Source: Enchytraeus crypticus
Lineage: Eukaryota; Annelida; Clitellata; Enchytraeida; Enchytraeidae
DNA length: 64,000 nucleotides
NCBI GenBank assembly: GCA_905160935.1
Contig: CAJHZI010000350.1
Span: 62,001-126,000, forward strand
Direction of reading: 5' to 3'
Below the pieces are notes generated by a model, which had not been told where the DNA came from, did not search any database, and worked only from the letters and a program-made list of their open reading frames with translations. Shown here in pieces: positions 43,496 through 57,697 of the stretch. How positions within the stretch are numbered: the stretch's first letter is position 1; every line of letters starts with the position of its first letter. A program made the position numbers and the translations under genes.

Positions 43496-46400
43496 CTCTT
43501 AGCCTAGTCAATCAATCAATCAACCAATCAATCAACCAGTCAGTCAACCAGTTAGTCAGTCAACCAGTGAGTCAGTCAGACAGTCAGAAAGTCAGACGTC
43601 CGTCAGTCAGTCAGTCGATCAGACAGTCAGACACTCATACCACCGACCGACCCACCAAACAATCAATAAGTCAATAAGTAAATGTATCAGCCAATCAATC
43701 ATCAATCATTCCATTAACTATTCAATTAATTAATAGTCTAGTCCACCATCATAAATCAATCAATCAATCACACTTTTAAAATTATCAAATGAAACACTCT
43801 ATTCAAAATTACGATGGCGGTCCATAAGTTTTGCAATTAACACGTAAGTCGGAGTGGATCAACAATTTCTCACTGCTGCACTCGACAGAGAGAGCGGAGA
43901 AAAACTGAGACAAAACTGACTTAATTCGGACTTTACGGCTCAAAAAAGCTGGTAAAGCTATTGTTAAACCCAGTTTCCACACTCGACGCGATGTCAATGA
44001 CGGGCGAACCCAGGATTTGAACCCGGCACATACTGATCCGCGGTCGAATATCTTATCGACATCACCACAGGCTCAAACATCTCCAGTCCGGGCTGGTTGC
44101 ATCGCAGGGCTTAAAAATGCTTTCCTTAAGTAGAAACAATATGTTACAAATATGAAGACGAGAATCTTACGTTGCCATTTCAACGATTTTCAAATCTACC
44201 ACAGTAACACAAGTAGATGATTCATCGACCTTGATTATAAAAGAGCGTAATTTTTCATTAAATATTTGATTTTCTATTAGTAACTGTTAGGACAGAGAGG
44301 ATTTGAGACAGCCTATTCGAATCCCGACCCTAGATAAACTGGTATGCAAGGGAAGATGATGATGATGATGATCAAGCATGTAGAAATATTTCCTGCATGG
44401 TCTATTTTAAATAAAAAGGATGTCTAAATAGTGCAGTGTTAAAGTGCGTTAGGTAACGTCATAAAATTTTAAATTGGTATCAGGAATACTCCTGAGGTTT
44501 GGGATCAATTCTAGTTAGAGCTAATTCTAGAGTAATATCTCTAACATTCAAAGATGGGTAATATGGATAAATGTCTAAACTGCCTAATTGCAAAAATGTG
44601 CAATTAGGCAGTTTAAATGTGCTAGATGTCATCAGAGATGATCATATAATCATGTGTTTATACTGTGTACTGTGTAACCCTTATTAGCATCTATTATCCA
44701 CTTTTCTAATTCTTTTCAGCGTTAATAACATCTGAGTTGATCCATGTGAATGAGCTCTCAGAGATGTCCTAAGATTTGAGTATTTTGTGTTCAAGATAGA
44801 CACAATAAATAAGAGAGTAAACGTACTGAGGCAGGGGCATATTGTTGCTATATGCGCCGATTAATCCTTGATATATTTACTTTTAGATTGCCTTATATAT
44901 GCAATAACACAACCTAGCGGTAAGTAAATTGCTATATATTCTCTAATACTAAGGTTATGTAAACAAATAATTGAATTATTTATTATTATTAATATCGTTA
45001 TAGTTTCTTTTTACCCCGGTTGTAAAGAACCCGAGGTTTGATAAAAACGATTCGAGCAATAGGTGCTGAATCTCCGCCCGGCTACTCGAGGCCATCTAGC
45101 TGCTTAAAAGAATTGCTGAAGCAGACGGCATTAAATCTTTGAAAAGTTATGGAAAGCCTTTGCCAAAGAAAAGAGCTGTTGCTTATCGTCGTTTCGCTCT
45201 GCAATTAGTCTTCCTATGGCATTAATGAAGTCAACTCCATCGGGTTCATGGGGTCCATGGTTTCAATGGCCACCGGAACAACTTCGTTATCGTTATTATT
45301 ATTATTATGTTGCAATTTTAATATGAAGGCCCGTCGTAACATTGAAGTGGCATCTGATATTCAGAATAGATAATATCTACAACAAAGGTAAAATTGTCAA
45401 AATATTTCTCATATTTCCTCATATTTCCAAATATTTTCATATTTCCGCATATTTCTTTATGGGAAGGTTCTGTCAGAGGCAATCCGGCTGGATATCGAAT
45501 CCGTAGCCTCTTGCTTATCAGGCAAGCGTGCTACCAACTCTATGCCATACAGATACAACTCATATCCGACAATAAGCAATGAGTATTGAGCTGCGCTATT
45601 AACGAGAATGAATTTTGGGAAGAATTAGTGAGACGTACTCACAAGAAGTTACCGAAATGAGAAATAAATCAAAGAGATTTACAAAAGAACTGATCGAACT
45701 TGTAAAATATATTCAAATATATATCTTAACGCCCCCGTGTTGTGCTCTGATCATTGCAGAATAGAGCAACCGCAAACAATCTGCTGCGTGTACGTAAGAG
45801 GCGACTAAGGCAGGAGCTGAGGATGGCAAGAGGGGACCCACCTCACCATGAAATATTTTCCCCCAGGATTAAATGGTAATTAATCCATCTAAATGAGGAA
45901 GGCAACGGGAAACCACCTCAGAAGCCATACTTTTCCCAAGCTATAGACAACATAAGGTATGGATAAGGCATAAACGTTGTGAAGGAATTAACTTGTTGAA
46001 CTAAGGAATGCTCTTATGGAGCGAGAAGAAAGCAGGCTTTGAGTATGAATATGTACCTTGAACCTGCCACTTGGCAGTGCACTGAAGAGAGAGATATTTC
46101 AACGTTAAAATTTAAACAATTACAAAAAATAAACAAAACAAATGAGTAGAACGGACTTGGTGTTGGAGTTGTCGACATAATCTTCCTGACCGGGGTCCTG
46201 AGCCACAGTCAACCTCATCAGTATGCACTCGTAGAGCAGCGGCAGGAAGACGTCCATGTTTGTCTGCTGCAGTCCCAGGCTCAGTCTCTTCCTCAAGTCC
46301 CGTCCCACCGGCTCTCTGTATCTCCCGTCCACTCCTTCAAACGCCTCCTGTACAGTCAATCCATCCATTAGTAATCAATCAATAGGTCCATCTCTCATTC

Positions 46401-47454
46401 GTTTGGTCAATCAATCAATCAATCAATCAATATCATCCAGTCACTCAATAAACGAATAGGTAAAGCAAGCAAAATCAATAAAACATTCAATAAACGAATA
46501 AATCATTCAATAGGCAAATCATCATAAACTCTTTCATATTAAAGTGATATAGCCTCAAGCAAAACTACGTAAAACATTTAAGAGCAGGTGTCTCTATGAT
46601 TCAGTTGATTAAATGCCTTTAAATACATTCCAGTGTCCCCAGAAGGTTATTTTTATCTCTACATGTTTGTGCGGTCATGAAGCACTTCACGTGTTCAAAC
46701 AAGTAGTTCTTCGTGCTTAAGATTCATATCGCCAGATTGTAGACACACGTGACATTGAGTTACCTGGCCGTTGTTGAAGTGCAAGCGAGCTCGAACGTGA
46801 GACAGCAGCATCCACAGAGATTCAACGTGCTTCAACTGATATTTGTCAATCTATAGTAATAAATGACAAGATACGACTCAACAATTTGAGAGATTACCCC
46901 AGTGGCTTCACTCATAATAGATATAGAGAATGTTATTCACTTTATTCGTCTCAGTGAATAACCGAAGAGTTTTATCGGTCGTAAAACAGCTACACAACTG
47001 AGCGCTTGTAGAACTGTCTGCATTTGACTGGAATATATAGTATTATATACACAATATGGCGAAGTAAATCCATATACAACACAAACACATCACGGGCATA
47101 TCGCGATCATTTTATTAGTATATCACAAGCATTATAGGCCTACATCATAAACACGCTAAAATCACGAACCCATCATCGAACATCACGATAATATTTCAAA
47201 CTCATCACGAGATAATCACTACGACATCACGAGCACATCACGAGATAATCACAACGACATCACGAGCACATCACGAGATAATCACTACGACATCACGTGC
47301 ACATTCAGAGAGACAGAGAGTGAGAGAGAGAGGAAAAGAGAGAGGAAGAGAGACAGAGAGAGAGAGAGAGAGAGACAGAGAGTGAGAGAGAGAGAGAGAC
47401 AGAGAGAGAGAGAGACAGAGAGAGAGAGAGAAAGAGAGAGAGGCAGAGAGAGAC

Positions 47455-47485
<31 letters not shown>

Positions 47486-47704
47486 CAGAGAGAGAGAGAG
47501 GAAGAGAGAGAGAGAGATAGAGCTAGAGTGAGAGAGATAGATAGAAGAAAGCGGGTATAGCTAAGGTTACCGTAAGTTTCCTCACTCGAAAGCGATGTCA
47601 GTGACAGGCGAGCCCAGGATTTGAACCCGCACTTAGAGAGAGATAGATAGAGAGGGAAAGAGAGAGGGGAGAGAGAGAGGGAAAAAGAGGGGGAGAGAGA
47701 GAGA

Positions 47705-47740
<36 letters not shown>

Positions 47741-50700
47741 TAACGACGGCTAGTGAAGAGATAGGCTTCATCTTGAGTGTGTCTGTCATGAAGTGGACGA
47801 CACGACAGTCTGGTTCGCCCCCCACAGACACGAGGAAGCCTATGACGATGTCGAGAGTGGCCAGCAGGTCATTCACCTCTGGTAACTTCTGCTGCACGGC
47901 CGAGGTCACCTCGTGTGCGTTGGGCAGCGGCACCTGCATTGAATGATATGCTAATTGATAGATCTGAGAGTAAAATCTCGGACATTCACTGGACTGGTTA
48001 AACGGAAAATGGACTAAATTGCCTAACGGTTTAAACATGCGGTATTAAAAAAGTGATAGATATCAACGTAGTTGATCATTTCACTATAATGCGTGTTTAC
48101 TTTTTTTTATAGAAACTCTAATTTCTAATAAATCTACATTAAACAGCTATGTAAATTAAATCAATTACAATTGATCAACTCTAATCAAATAGGGGATTGA
48201 CTGATGTTGTGATGTGAGACAGAGAGGATTGAGACAGTTAATTCGTATCCCGACCCTGGTTGAACGGGGATTCAAGGGAAGTTGATGATGATGACGGTAA
48301 TTGATCAACTCTTAAATGTACAATGAATGGAAACGAGGAAAATTTAAAAAAAAGAAACGCATTATAAATTGAAATGTGAACAAAATAAAATGTTTAACAA
48401 ATTTTAATAAAGAATAAACTAAAATTGAATTGAATGAAGCTTAACACTGGAAATGAAATACAATTGCATTATGTAGAAGAGACTTAAATGTAGAACATAA
48501 ATAATTAAGGAAAGGGAGTTGAATTTCAAACATGTAAAACAATTTAAATTATAAATCAAAGTGAAATATAGAACTAATATAAAGGGCGCGGAGTTTCAAA
48601 CCTCTGTAGCGCGCGTCATAACAAACTTAAGTAACGTCGGAGCTTATTAGCATGGGTGTTTAATAGGGGTAGTGGTTAGTATGGGTGCAGGTTAGTATGG
48701 GTAGTGGTTAGTAAGGGTGCTGGTTAGTACGGGTAGTGGTTAGTATGGGTGCTGGTTAATAGGAGTGGTGGTTAGTATGGGCGATGGTTAGTAGGGGTAG
48801 TGGTTAGTATGGGCGATGGTTAATAGGGGTAGTGGTTAGTATGGGTGCTAGTTAATAGGTGTAGTGGTAAGTATGGGCGATGATTAATAGGGGTAGTGGT
48901 TAGTATGGGTGCTAGTTAATAGGTGTAGTGGTTAGTATGGGCGATGATTAGTAGGGGTAGTGGTTAGTATGGGTGCTGGTTAATAGGGGTAGTGGTTAGT
49001 ATGGGTGCTGGTTAATAGGGGTAGTGGTTAGTATGGGTGATAGTTGGGCTAACATGTATGCATACTGCGTGCCGACAGCCATTAATAGACTTATGTAAAG
49101 CGTTCAATAAATGCAATGTGTATGGTATTTACTTCAACGAAAAAGGTTAATAAAAATGTAATTAATATACTCGAAAATTGGTTTACAAAAAGTGGAACTT
49201 CTGTTAATTGGACTGGATATGTTTCTCGATATGTTCCTCTTTTGTCTGGGGTTAAGCAAGGTGGAATACTGTCGCCCATTCTATTTGCACTTTTTGTAGA
49301 CAACGTCTTGGATATACTGAATCAGTCAAGCTATGGTTGTCGAATAAATTTCCGTTGCTGTAATAGTTACATGTACGCAGACGATTTATAAAATAAAATA
49401 CCTTGGACTAACGATTGTAAGTGCAAAATATTTCAAATGTGAATGGCACGAAACCAGAGGAAAATTTTACACCTCGGCTAACATTATATTGGGCAGATTG
49501 GGGACGACAGCTTCAATCGATGTTCTCTTAAAGCTAATTCGTATGCAGGCAGTGCCAGTTCTACCTTATGGTATTCCAGCTGTACAACTGAATAAATCAG
49601 AAATGGAAAGCTTTTCTAAGGCACACAACAGTGTCGTCTCAAAGATTTTCCGTACATTTGATAAAAATAATATTTTATATTGTCAGTGGTATTGCGGTTT
49701 TTTGCCATTTGATTTATTATATGAACACCATAGGTTTACATTCCTGCATAATTTAATAATTAATGATAAGTTAAGTGCTAAGCAGCATTTGGACTCTCCC
49801 GATTACAATGATTATTTAAAAATTAAAAGTAAAATCGCCATAGATAGCAATGACTCTTTGTCGAGTATTCGTTATAAATTCTGGCGCTATTTTAAAAATG
49901 CTCTGTTTTAACTATTGTGCAGTTTGTGAAAAATTGAAATTGTTAAACTTTTATATGAACTTTTTTATATGTATTCTGTTGTGTCACGTTTTGCAATGTA
50001 ATTGCATCTGTGCGTGATTTCTGCCATGAATTGGTGAATAAAAGATTATATTGAACAAACCCCCGGAGTGTTGAAAGATAATCTTAAACTCCGCTCCAGC
50101 TACTATCTGCCTAATAAATAGGCAGTGACTGACTACTTACTAATAATGGAGGAAAGAGGAAGTAAAGAACACTACAAAAAACAGAAACTTAAGCAAGAAT
50201 AATTTGTAGTCACGTGCGTTATGTCATTTGTCAAATTAGATTAACAAGAAAAAGTGATACATACTGCTAGAAATCTGACGCGTGAAGAATAATTTCCTGA
50301 TAAAATCACAAAGACTTACCTGTTTGAATTTTACAGATGCATTAAATGAAAGATATACCTAATGCAATGAGTAATTCAGAAATTAATTGACCTCATTGAA
50401 AGATAATTTAAGTAATGTAAAAATGAATAAGTTAATTTAAGAGAATAATTAATTTGTAATTAGTTGTTTATTTTTTATCAACGACATTCTGCAATGTGTT
50501 ACCTGTTGAATTAGGGCTCTTAGCTGTACGAGAGCAACAGCATTGGTGAAGTCTTCACGAAATGCGATGAAGTTGATCTGCATGGAACACATAAAGTCTA
50601 AATAGGTATCACAATATAATCTTATGTCAAATTCTACTTAAGATACATATACAGGGTGCGCATTAAAAAAATATCCTCCTAGACAATTACGATAGCTTAG

Positions 50701-51470
50701 TCAATTCTTAATATTTCGCCTTGAAATTTTAAGATTTCTCTTGTGGAGGAATTTAGCCACAAGCTGACCAAATTTTGTAAAAATATCTTTAAGGGAACCG
50801 GAGTTATCCAAGTTTTGCGAAAAAATTGCTTTTTTTCATTTAACACGTAACGTAAAACGCCAATTAGAATCAATTCCTTTTTGAAACTGTGCTGACTCTG
50901 AAAAAGGCCGACAGATGATGACGCCTCTGATATTGTGTTACAATGTATTACACTAACACTATTCTGCTGAAACTGATTGAAGACTGCAACAAGTTAAAGT
51001 CAAATGATTTAATTTTTCAACAGAACGGCGTGCCGGCTCACACTTCACTGTAAGAAAAGACTTCTGGCCGGCACTAAAGCCCAGGGCGTTCATTTCGAGC
51101 ACACATTGTAGCACAATATCAGAATCGTCATCATCTAACGGCCTTTTTCAGGGTCAGCACATTTTCAAATAGGAATTGATTCTAATTGACGTTTTACGTT
51201 ACGTGTTAAATGGAAAAAAAATCAATTTTTTCGCAAAAATTGGATAACTCTGGTTCCCTTAAAAATATTTTTACAAAATTTGGTCAGCTTGTGGCTAAAT
51301 TCCTAAACAAGAGAACCTTAAAATTTCAAGGCGAAATATTAAGAATTGACTAAGCTATCGCAATTGTCTAGGAGGATATGGATATTTTTTTAATGCGCAC
51401 CCTGTATATATATATATATATATATATCAACAGTAATTAATTGTATATGTTATATATTATATAAAAATAT

Positions 51471-51520
<50 letters not shown>

Positions 51521-52565
51521 TCTTTCAATTGATATCTAAGTGCACCACTGACACTGATATATGTGCACGAATGAGAGAGATCCTATTAATTTGTTTAATA
51601 TTTCAATTTAGCATAGAAAATATACAATTAAATGCAAATAGTCGAATAGCACGCAATTTCAAAATCAGGTTTAACACAAGGCTCTAGGCACTAACAGGGA
51701 CCCATATAAAGTTTATATATATATATATATATATATATAATCTATAATCATTATTATTTGTTATCTTATTATATATATAAATGTATATATATAAATGCAT
51801 ATATACAGACAGGGGCAAAAAAAATAATCCCCTAGCGAAATCTCAATAACTTTAACAAAACTCGAAATATTTGTACAAAATTTTCTGAGCTTCTAGGGGA
51901 GGAATTTCTGCGTATAACCTGCAAATTTAGTGGAGATATGTTTAGTAGTTACGAAATTACAGCATTTCTAAGAGAAAAGTTCTAAAAACAATTTCAACAA
52001 GGCTTTTCGAAATGTCAGTCGTTCTTTTATTAGCAAATAACGACACTGAAAAGGGTCGTTTACTTAAGTAGTGGAGTATAAGCCTACACTACTTTGTTGG
52101 CTGCTCCAGTAAAAGGTGCTTAAATGTTGTTCTTCTGTTAAAATTATTCCTAAATTTTGACGAAAATTTTCGGTACTTTTGTGTAAACAAGCCTTGTTAA
52201 AATTGATTTTAACACTTTTTCCGGAGAAACGCTGTATTTTTGTTACTTCTGAATATAAATTCACCAAACTTGCAGGATATATGCAGAACTACTTTCTCTA
52301 GAAACTGCGAAAATTTTGTAAGACAATTTTGAGTTTTGTCGAAGTTATTAAGACTTTTTGTAAAATAAGCCTTGTTAGAATTGATTTTTGTACTTTTTTC
52401 ATAGAATCGCTGTAATTTTGTTAGTGCTCAAAATATTTTCATAAAATTTGCAGGTTATACGCAGAAATTCCTCCTCTAGAAGCTCCAAAAATTTTGTACA
52501 AATATTTTGAGTTTTGTTAAAGTTATTGAGATTTCGCTAGGGGATTATTATTTTTTGCCCCAGTC

Positions 52566-52632
<67 letters not shown>

Positions 52633-52646
52633 TACATGTATATATA

Positions 52647-52718
<72 letters not shown>

Positions 52719-55700
52719 TATATAATACAATGTCGCTCTCAATGTCAGGATCATGAATAGTGACAGTGAAAACATGGTCAATATAACAGAAAATATAAAA
52801 ACTGAATTTCTACGTATTTCAATGTTTAAACATCAGGCTGTTACGCTCGTGTACCACAAACCTGGAAGTCCAGTCTGGGTCGACCTCGAATGAACCTCTC
52901 GACTATCTGCGCCTCCACCTCCTTGAAGTCGTACTCGACCTTCGTTCCACTGCCGACCTCCAGCGAGTAGCTGCAGTTAGCGAGCACGATGGGCTGAAGG
53001 TCACGCTCCTCGTGGAAGGCCACGAGGTGGGCGTGGTTAGCGTCCTGAATACTCACCATTGTCTCCAGTCTGTTTAACACGTATTTAATTACCTGTAGTG
53101 TTTATTCCCACATTACCTGCAGTGTTTAATATTACATTACCTGCAGTGTTTAATATTACATTACCTGTAGTGTTTAATATTACATTACCTGTAGTGCTTA
53201 ATATTACATTACCTGTAGTGTTTAATACCACATTACCTGCAGTGTTTAATATTACATTACCTGCAGTGTTTAATACCACATTACCTGCAGTGTTTAATAT
53301 TACATTACCTGCAGTGTTTAATATTACATTATCTGTAGTGTTTAATATTACATTACCTGCAGTGTTTAATATTACATTACATGTAGTGTTTAATATTTCA
53401 TTACCTGCAGTGTTTAATATTACATTACCTGCAGTGTTTAATATTACATTACCTGTAGTGTTTAATATTACATTACCTGCAGTGTTTAATATTACATTAC
53501 CTGTAGTGTTTAATATTACATTACCTGTAGTGTTTAATATTACATTACCTGTAGTGTTTAATACCCTGTAGTGTTTAATACCACATTACCTGCAGTGTTT
53601 AATATTACATTACCTGCAGTGTTTAATATTACATTACCTGCAGTGTTTAATATTACAATACCTGCAGTGTTTAATATTACATTACCTGTAGTGTTTAATA
53701 TTACATTACCTGCAGTGTTTAATATTACATTACCTGTAGTGTTTAATACTACATTACCTGCAGTATTTAATACTACATTACAACTAATATTTAATACTAC
53801 ATTACACCTAGTATTGAAATGTAGTGTTTAATACTATATTACCTGTAGTGTTTAATACTATATTACCTGTAGTGTTTAATATTACATTACCTGTAGTGTT
53901 TAATACTATATTACCTGTAGTGTTTAATACTACATTACCTGTACTGTTTAATTACTACATTACTCCAAGTGTCTAATACTAGTGCAGCGTTTAATACTGC
54001 ATTACTAATTATGAAGGAATGTACGACTAGTGAGAAGGTAACATAAGAAACAGTGAAATAAACTTACAATTAAATAAAGCAAAGTAGGAACAATACAACG
54101 AGAAAGAGACTTTTGTTTGGTAAGTTTGCTGTACTCCTCCATGAAGTCGTTCTGGAGCTCGGTGAGATAGTAGAGGAGAGCCACCGAGCACAGACCCCAG
54201 CCCCTCATGGACGGCAGTAGAACAGACAGTCTCGTGTCTCCATCGATACGCTCAGGAATGTAGTCCCTCGACAGCTGCTGTCCTTTGAACGCTGTGTCCA
54301 TAACAGATGAGTCATTAGAGATTACGTTATGTTCTCACGTGACACGTATAGGTAGACAGGATTGTTTCTCAGGGAATGACGCCCCTGCCCAGTATATGTT
54401 AGTCGAAGCTGAGGAAGGCACAGGGGGCTTACCTTGTCATAAGCAGAATCACCAGAATTATAATAATAATGGTATATCTAAAGGAATGTTATGGATGATT
54501 TAAAGACTCATTCATATGTGGACATGAAGAGGAAAGCGGAAGACAGAGAAGAGTGAAGGCGCTATATACCATGAACCTGCCAGTAGGCAGTGCACTAAGA
54601 GAGAGAGAGAAAGTGACATGTTTAGAAGTGTGCTTTTTCTTCTAGCTGCCCGGCTCTGTACGCACTGGTGTATATGCGCGTCAATGTGTGTGTATGACCT
54701 TGATTTAGTATTGCTCCACTATTATTTACCCTGTGTTTCTGGGAATTTTTTATTTTATTTCTTTTAAATGTTTATTTCTATTTGTATTTGTCAGTGATTT
54801 GGTGTTGATGCTGAAATAAACACATATCTCTCTCTTATTCTCTTCTGCCACTGACATCGCTTTCGAGTGAGGAAACTGACGTTAGTATTTGCTTTACCAG
54901 CTTTATATATTTAATCATAATACGCTCTTAGATCATTTTTTTCGATTCCTCGATGCAATTTCACTCGAATGCAATTAGCACTCAAATTATGTATATCATT
55001 TGTAGTACTGCATCTCCTAATACCTCTTCAGATACGATTATCAAGGTCTTGACTCTTGAGACAACCTTTAAACCTGTGAAACTCTGAAAATTGAGTATCA
55101 TCTAATAATTGGTACTTTGAGATAGCGATCAAATTCTTTTCAATAAATTTTTGTGTCCAACTAACTCGGGCACAATCTTACAAAAATTTCACTCGTAATA
55201 TTGACTATAAAAAATCACTCATCTGCCGTTTTGTTTTGTTCATATTCGACAACTACGACAAAAGAGCTGCTTCATGAAAAAGCTGGATGAATTAATAATT
55301 AGCCCGTACATGGAGAAATTATGTACTGGTGATAATTTGTACAATCTTATCTCGTCATAGCCCCTTTAGCGAAAGTCAATGACGTTAAATCTACAATTAA
55401 ATAAAGCAAAGTAAGAACAATAGAATGAGACTTTGTTTGGTGAGTAAATATAAAAATAAAATTGAATAAGTAGTTACTTCTTTATTAAATCTTCGCCAGT
55501 GACGAAGTCGGTAAGATACTCTATCGTGGATCAGTTTGTGCGAGGTTCAAATCCTGGGCTCGCCCGTAACTGATATCGCTTTCGAGTGAGGAAACTGACG
55601 TTAATCTTAGCTGTAGCAGCTGTGCATTGATTTATCGATTGATAATTCAGACAAGTACGTGCACTGACCATATCCTTCAAGACGCTTATGAACGTAACTC

Positions 55701-57574
55701 CAGACAGTAGAGAACTGGTCGATGAGGTTCTGCAGCTCATCACGGCTCTCTTCTGTCATCAACAAAACATATTAATAGTTTACCATCAACAAAACTCTTC
55801 TAGAAGTTCTACCTCTCTAGTTTACCATCAACAAAACTCTTCTAGAAGTTCTACCTCTCAGGACTAAGCCATGGCACTATCGGTTAGGTACGCAACGGCG
55901 AATAAGAACATACAGGTTGAAATTTTGATTTTAATTGATGTATGAAAATGCTGTTGTTTTAACTAAGATTTTAATAGAATTAATTGCTATTTGTATAATT
56001 TTATTCGATACTCAATTACGCACGAACAATTGTTGTCGTAGTTTAGTTTTCATATTTCTTACATATTTCCGGTGTGGGTTCTTGTAAGTGCCGTTAAGTC
56101 CTTTTTTAAGTCTTTAAAGTCTGCAGCAGTATTTTGTCAACCCTGAAAACTATGTGTTGATGGGTATATCAAAATAAATAAAATAAAAGTTGTAAATAGA
56201 ACTATATAAATTTTAACTATAACTATATAAACGTTGTAAATAAAACTATATAAATAATATTGGACACCATATCTTTACTAGCAGTGCTCTCACGTTGTAA
56301 AATATCAAGGCTATAGCTGTGATATATTATAACGAAATAATAAATACATAAATAAATAATGGAGTTATCAACTTATGTAAGAGGTAATTTCTTCGATATA
56401 TTCCATACTAATAAATGCAGAGAAATGAGCGAATCAATCTCACCGTCAGTCTGTTGTAGGAAGGTCTTCAGTGTGGCTGTTGTGGCCTCGGCACTGTCGA
56501 TGCTGCGGTTCAGCCTTTGCAGCAGTATTTCGTGTAACTTAATCACACTGGGCAGCAACCTCAGTGCTCTTAACTCGGGTTCCTGCATACACGACACAAT
56601 AGCTTGCACTGCTTAATATCAGCGATCATAACTATTGATATTGACTTTCGCGCAATGAACTTCCGCGTGAGATTCAGCATTAAATAGTAGATATCAATTA
56701 ATTAAAATTAATTAAAAGTCCGGTTCTTCACTAGAATGTGATGTCAGGAATGGCGTGACAGAGGAATAGGGAATACTACTTCTACTTTTAACTTAATTCA
56801 CGCTTTAAATACACATGCAAGGTTTATGCCTTGCCTATAAATACGACATTGAGTGTCACTCAGTAATTCATAATCCCAGCTAATATCTAATCAGCGCTTA
56901 AGAATTTATGCGGAACTTAAAACTACAGAGCACTGAGGAGATCTATCTGTTATTCCGCAGCCAAACAATGAGCTAAAATCCAGTGTTCGCTTTATCATTT
57001 ATACACTTGCGATAAAGAAATGTTACACTAATCTGAGCTTTATCCATTTAGAACATTGTAATAAATAGTTCTATTATATAATAAATAATAGAAATCAATA
57101 ACCACTTATTATTTAATATGGTTCTACAGCTATGACGGCTTCAATGCACACATACTGGCTCTGAGTTTCAAGCCTAAATCAAAAATATTGTAAAGCTAAC
57201 GTCGGTTTCCTCACTCGAAAGCGATGTCAGTAACGGGCGAGCCCAGGATTTGAACCTCGCACATACTGATCAGCGGTCGAGTATCTTACCGACTTCGCCA
57301 CTGGCTCTAGACGGACAATTAGAGCGGAAAATGGAGCGACATCAACTAGCAAGTGAACCTATCACAACGCCTGCACCATTATCAGACACAAATTGTTGCC
57401 AAGATATATAAGCTAACACCAATAGTGGTTTCATGATAATCACAAGTGTCTTATTCCGTTCTTATAATTTCTGTATAACTTTTGGTAGGTTTATTCTCAT
57501 GCTTGAATGTTCTAACACGGTTCAATGACTTTTATTGATATTAGAAGAAGTCAACATACAAACTATTACAGAGA

Positions 57575-57615
<41 letters not shown>

Positions 57616-57664
57616 AGAGAGAGAGAAAGAGAGAGAGAGAAAAAGAGAGAGAGAGAGAGATAGG

Positions 57665-57697
<33 letters not shown>

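Noticed and set aside
47598-48038. 146-codon minus-strand ORF taken as one coding unit
   Set aside because: Only 47745-47933 is exon. The rest is SINE-B body and GA repeat read through.
53098-53831. Long plus-strand ORFs rich in FNITLPAV repeats, and minus-strand TGNVILN repeats
   Set aside because: They are translations of a 24-bp minisatellite whose length is a multiple of three. They lie in an intron.
53085-53975. CRISPR-like array of short repeats
   Set aside because: Units are contiguous with no unique spacers, and the context is eukaryotic.
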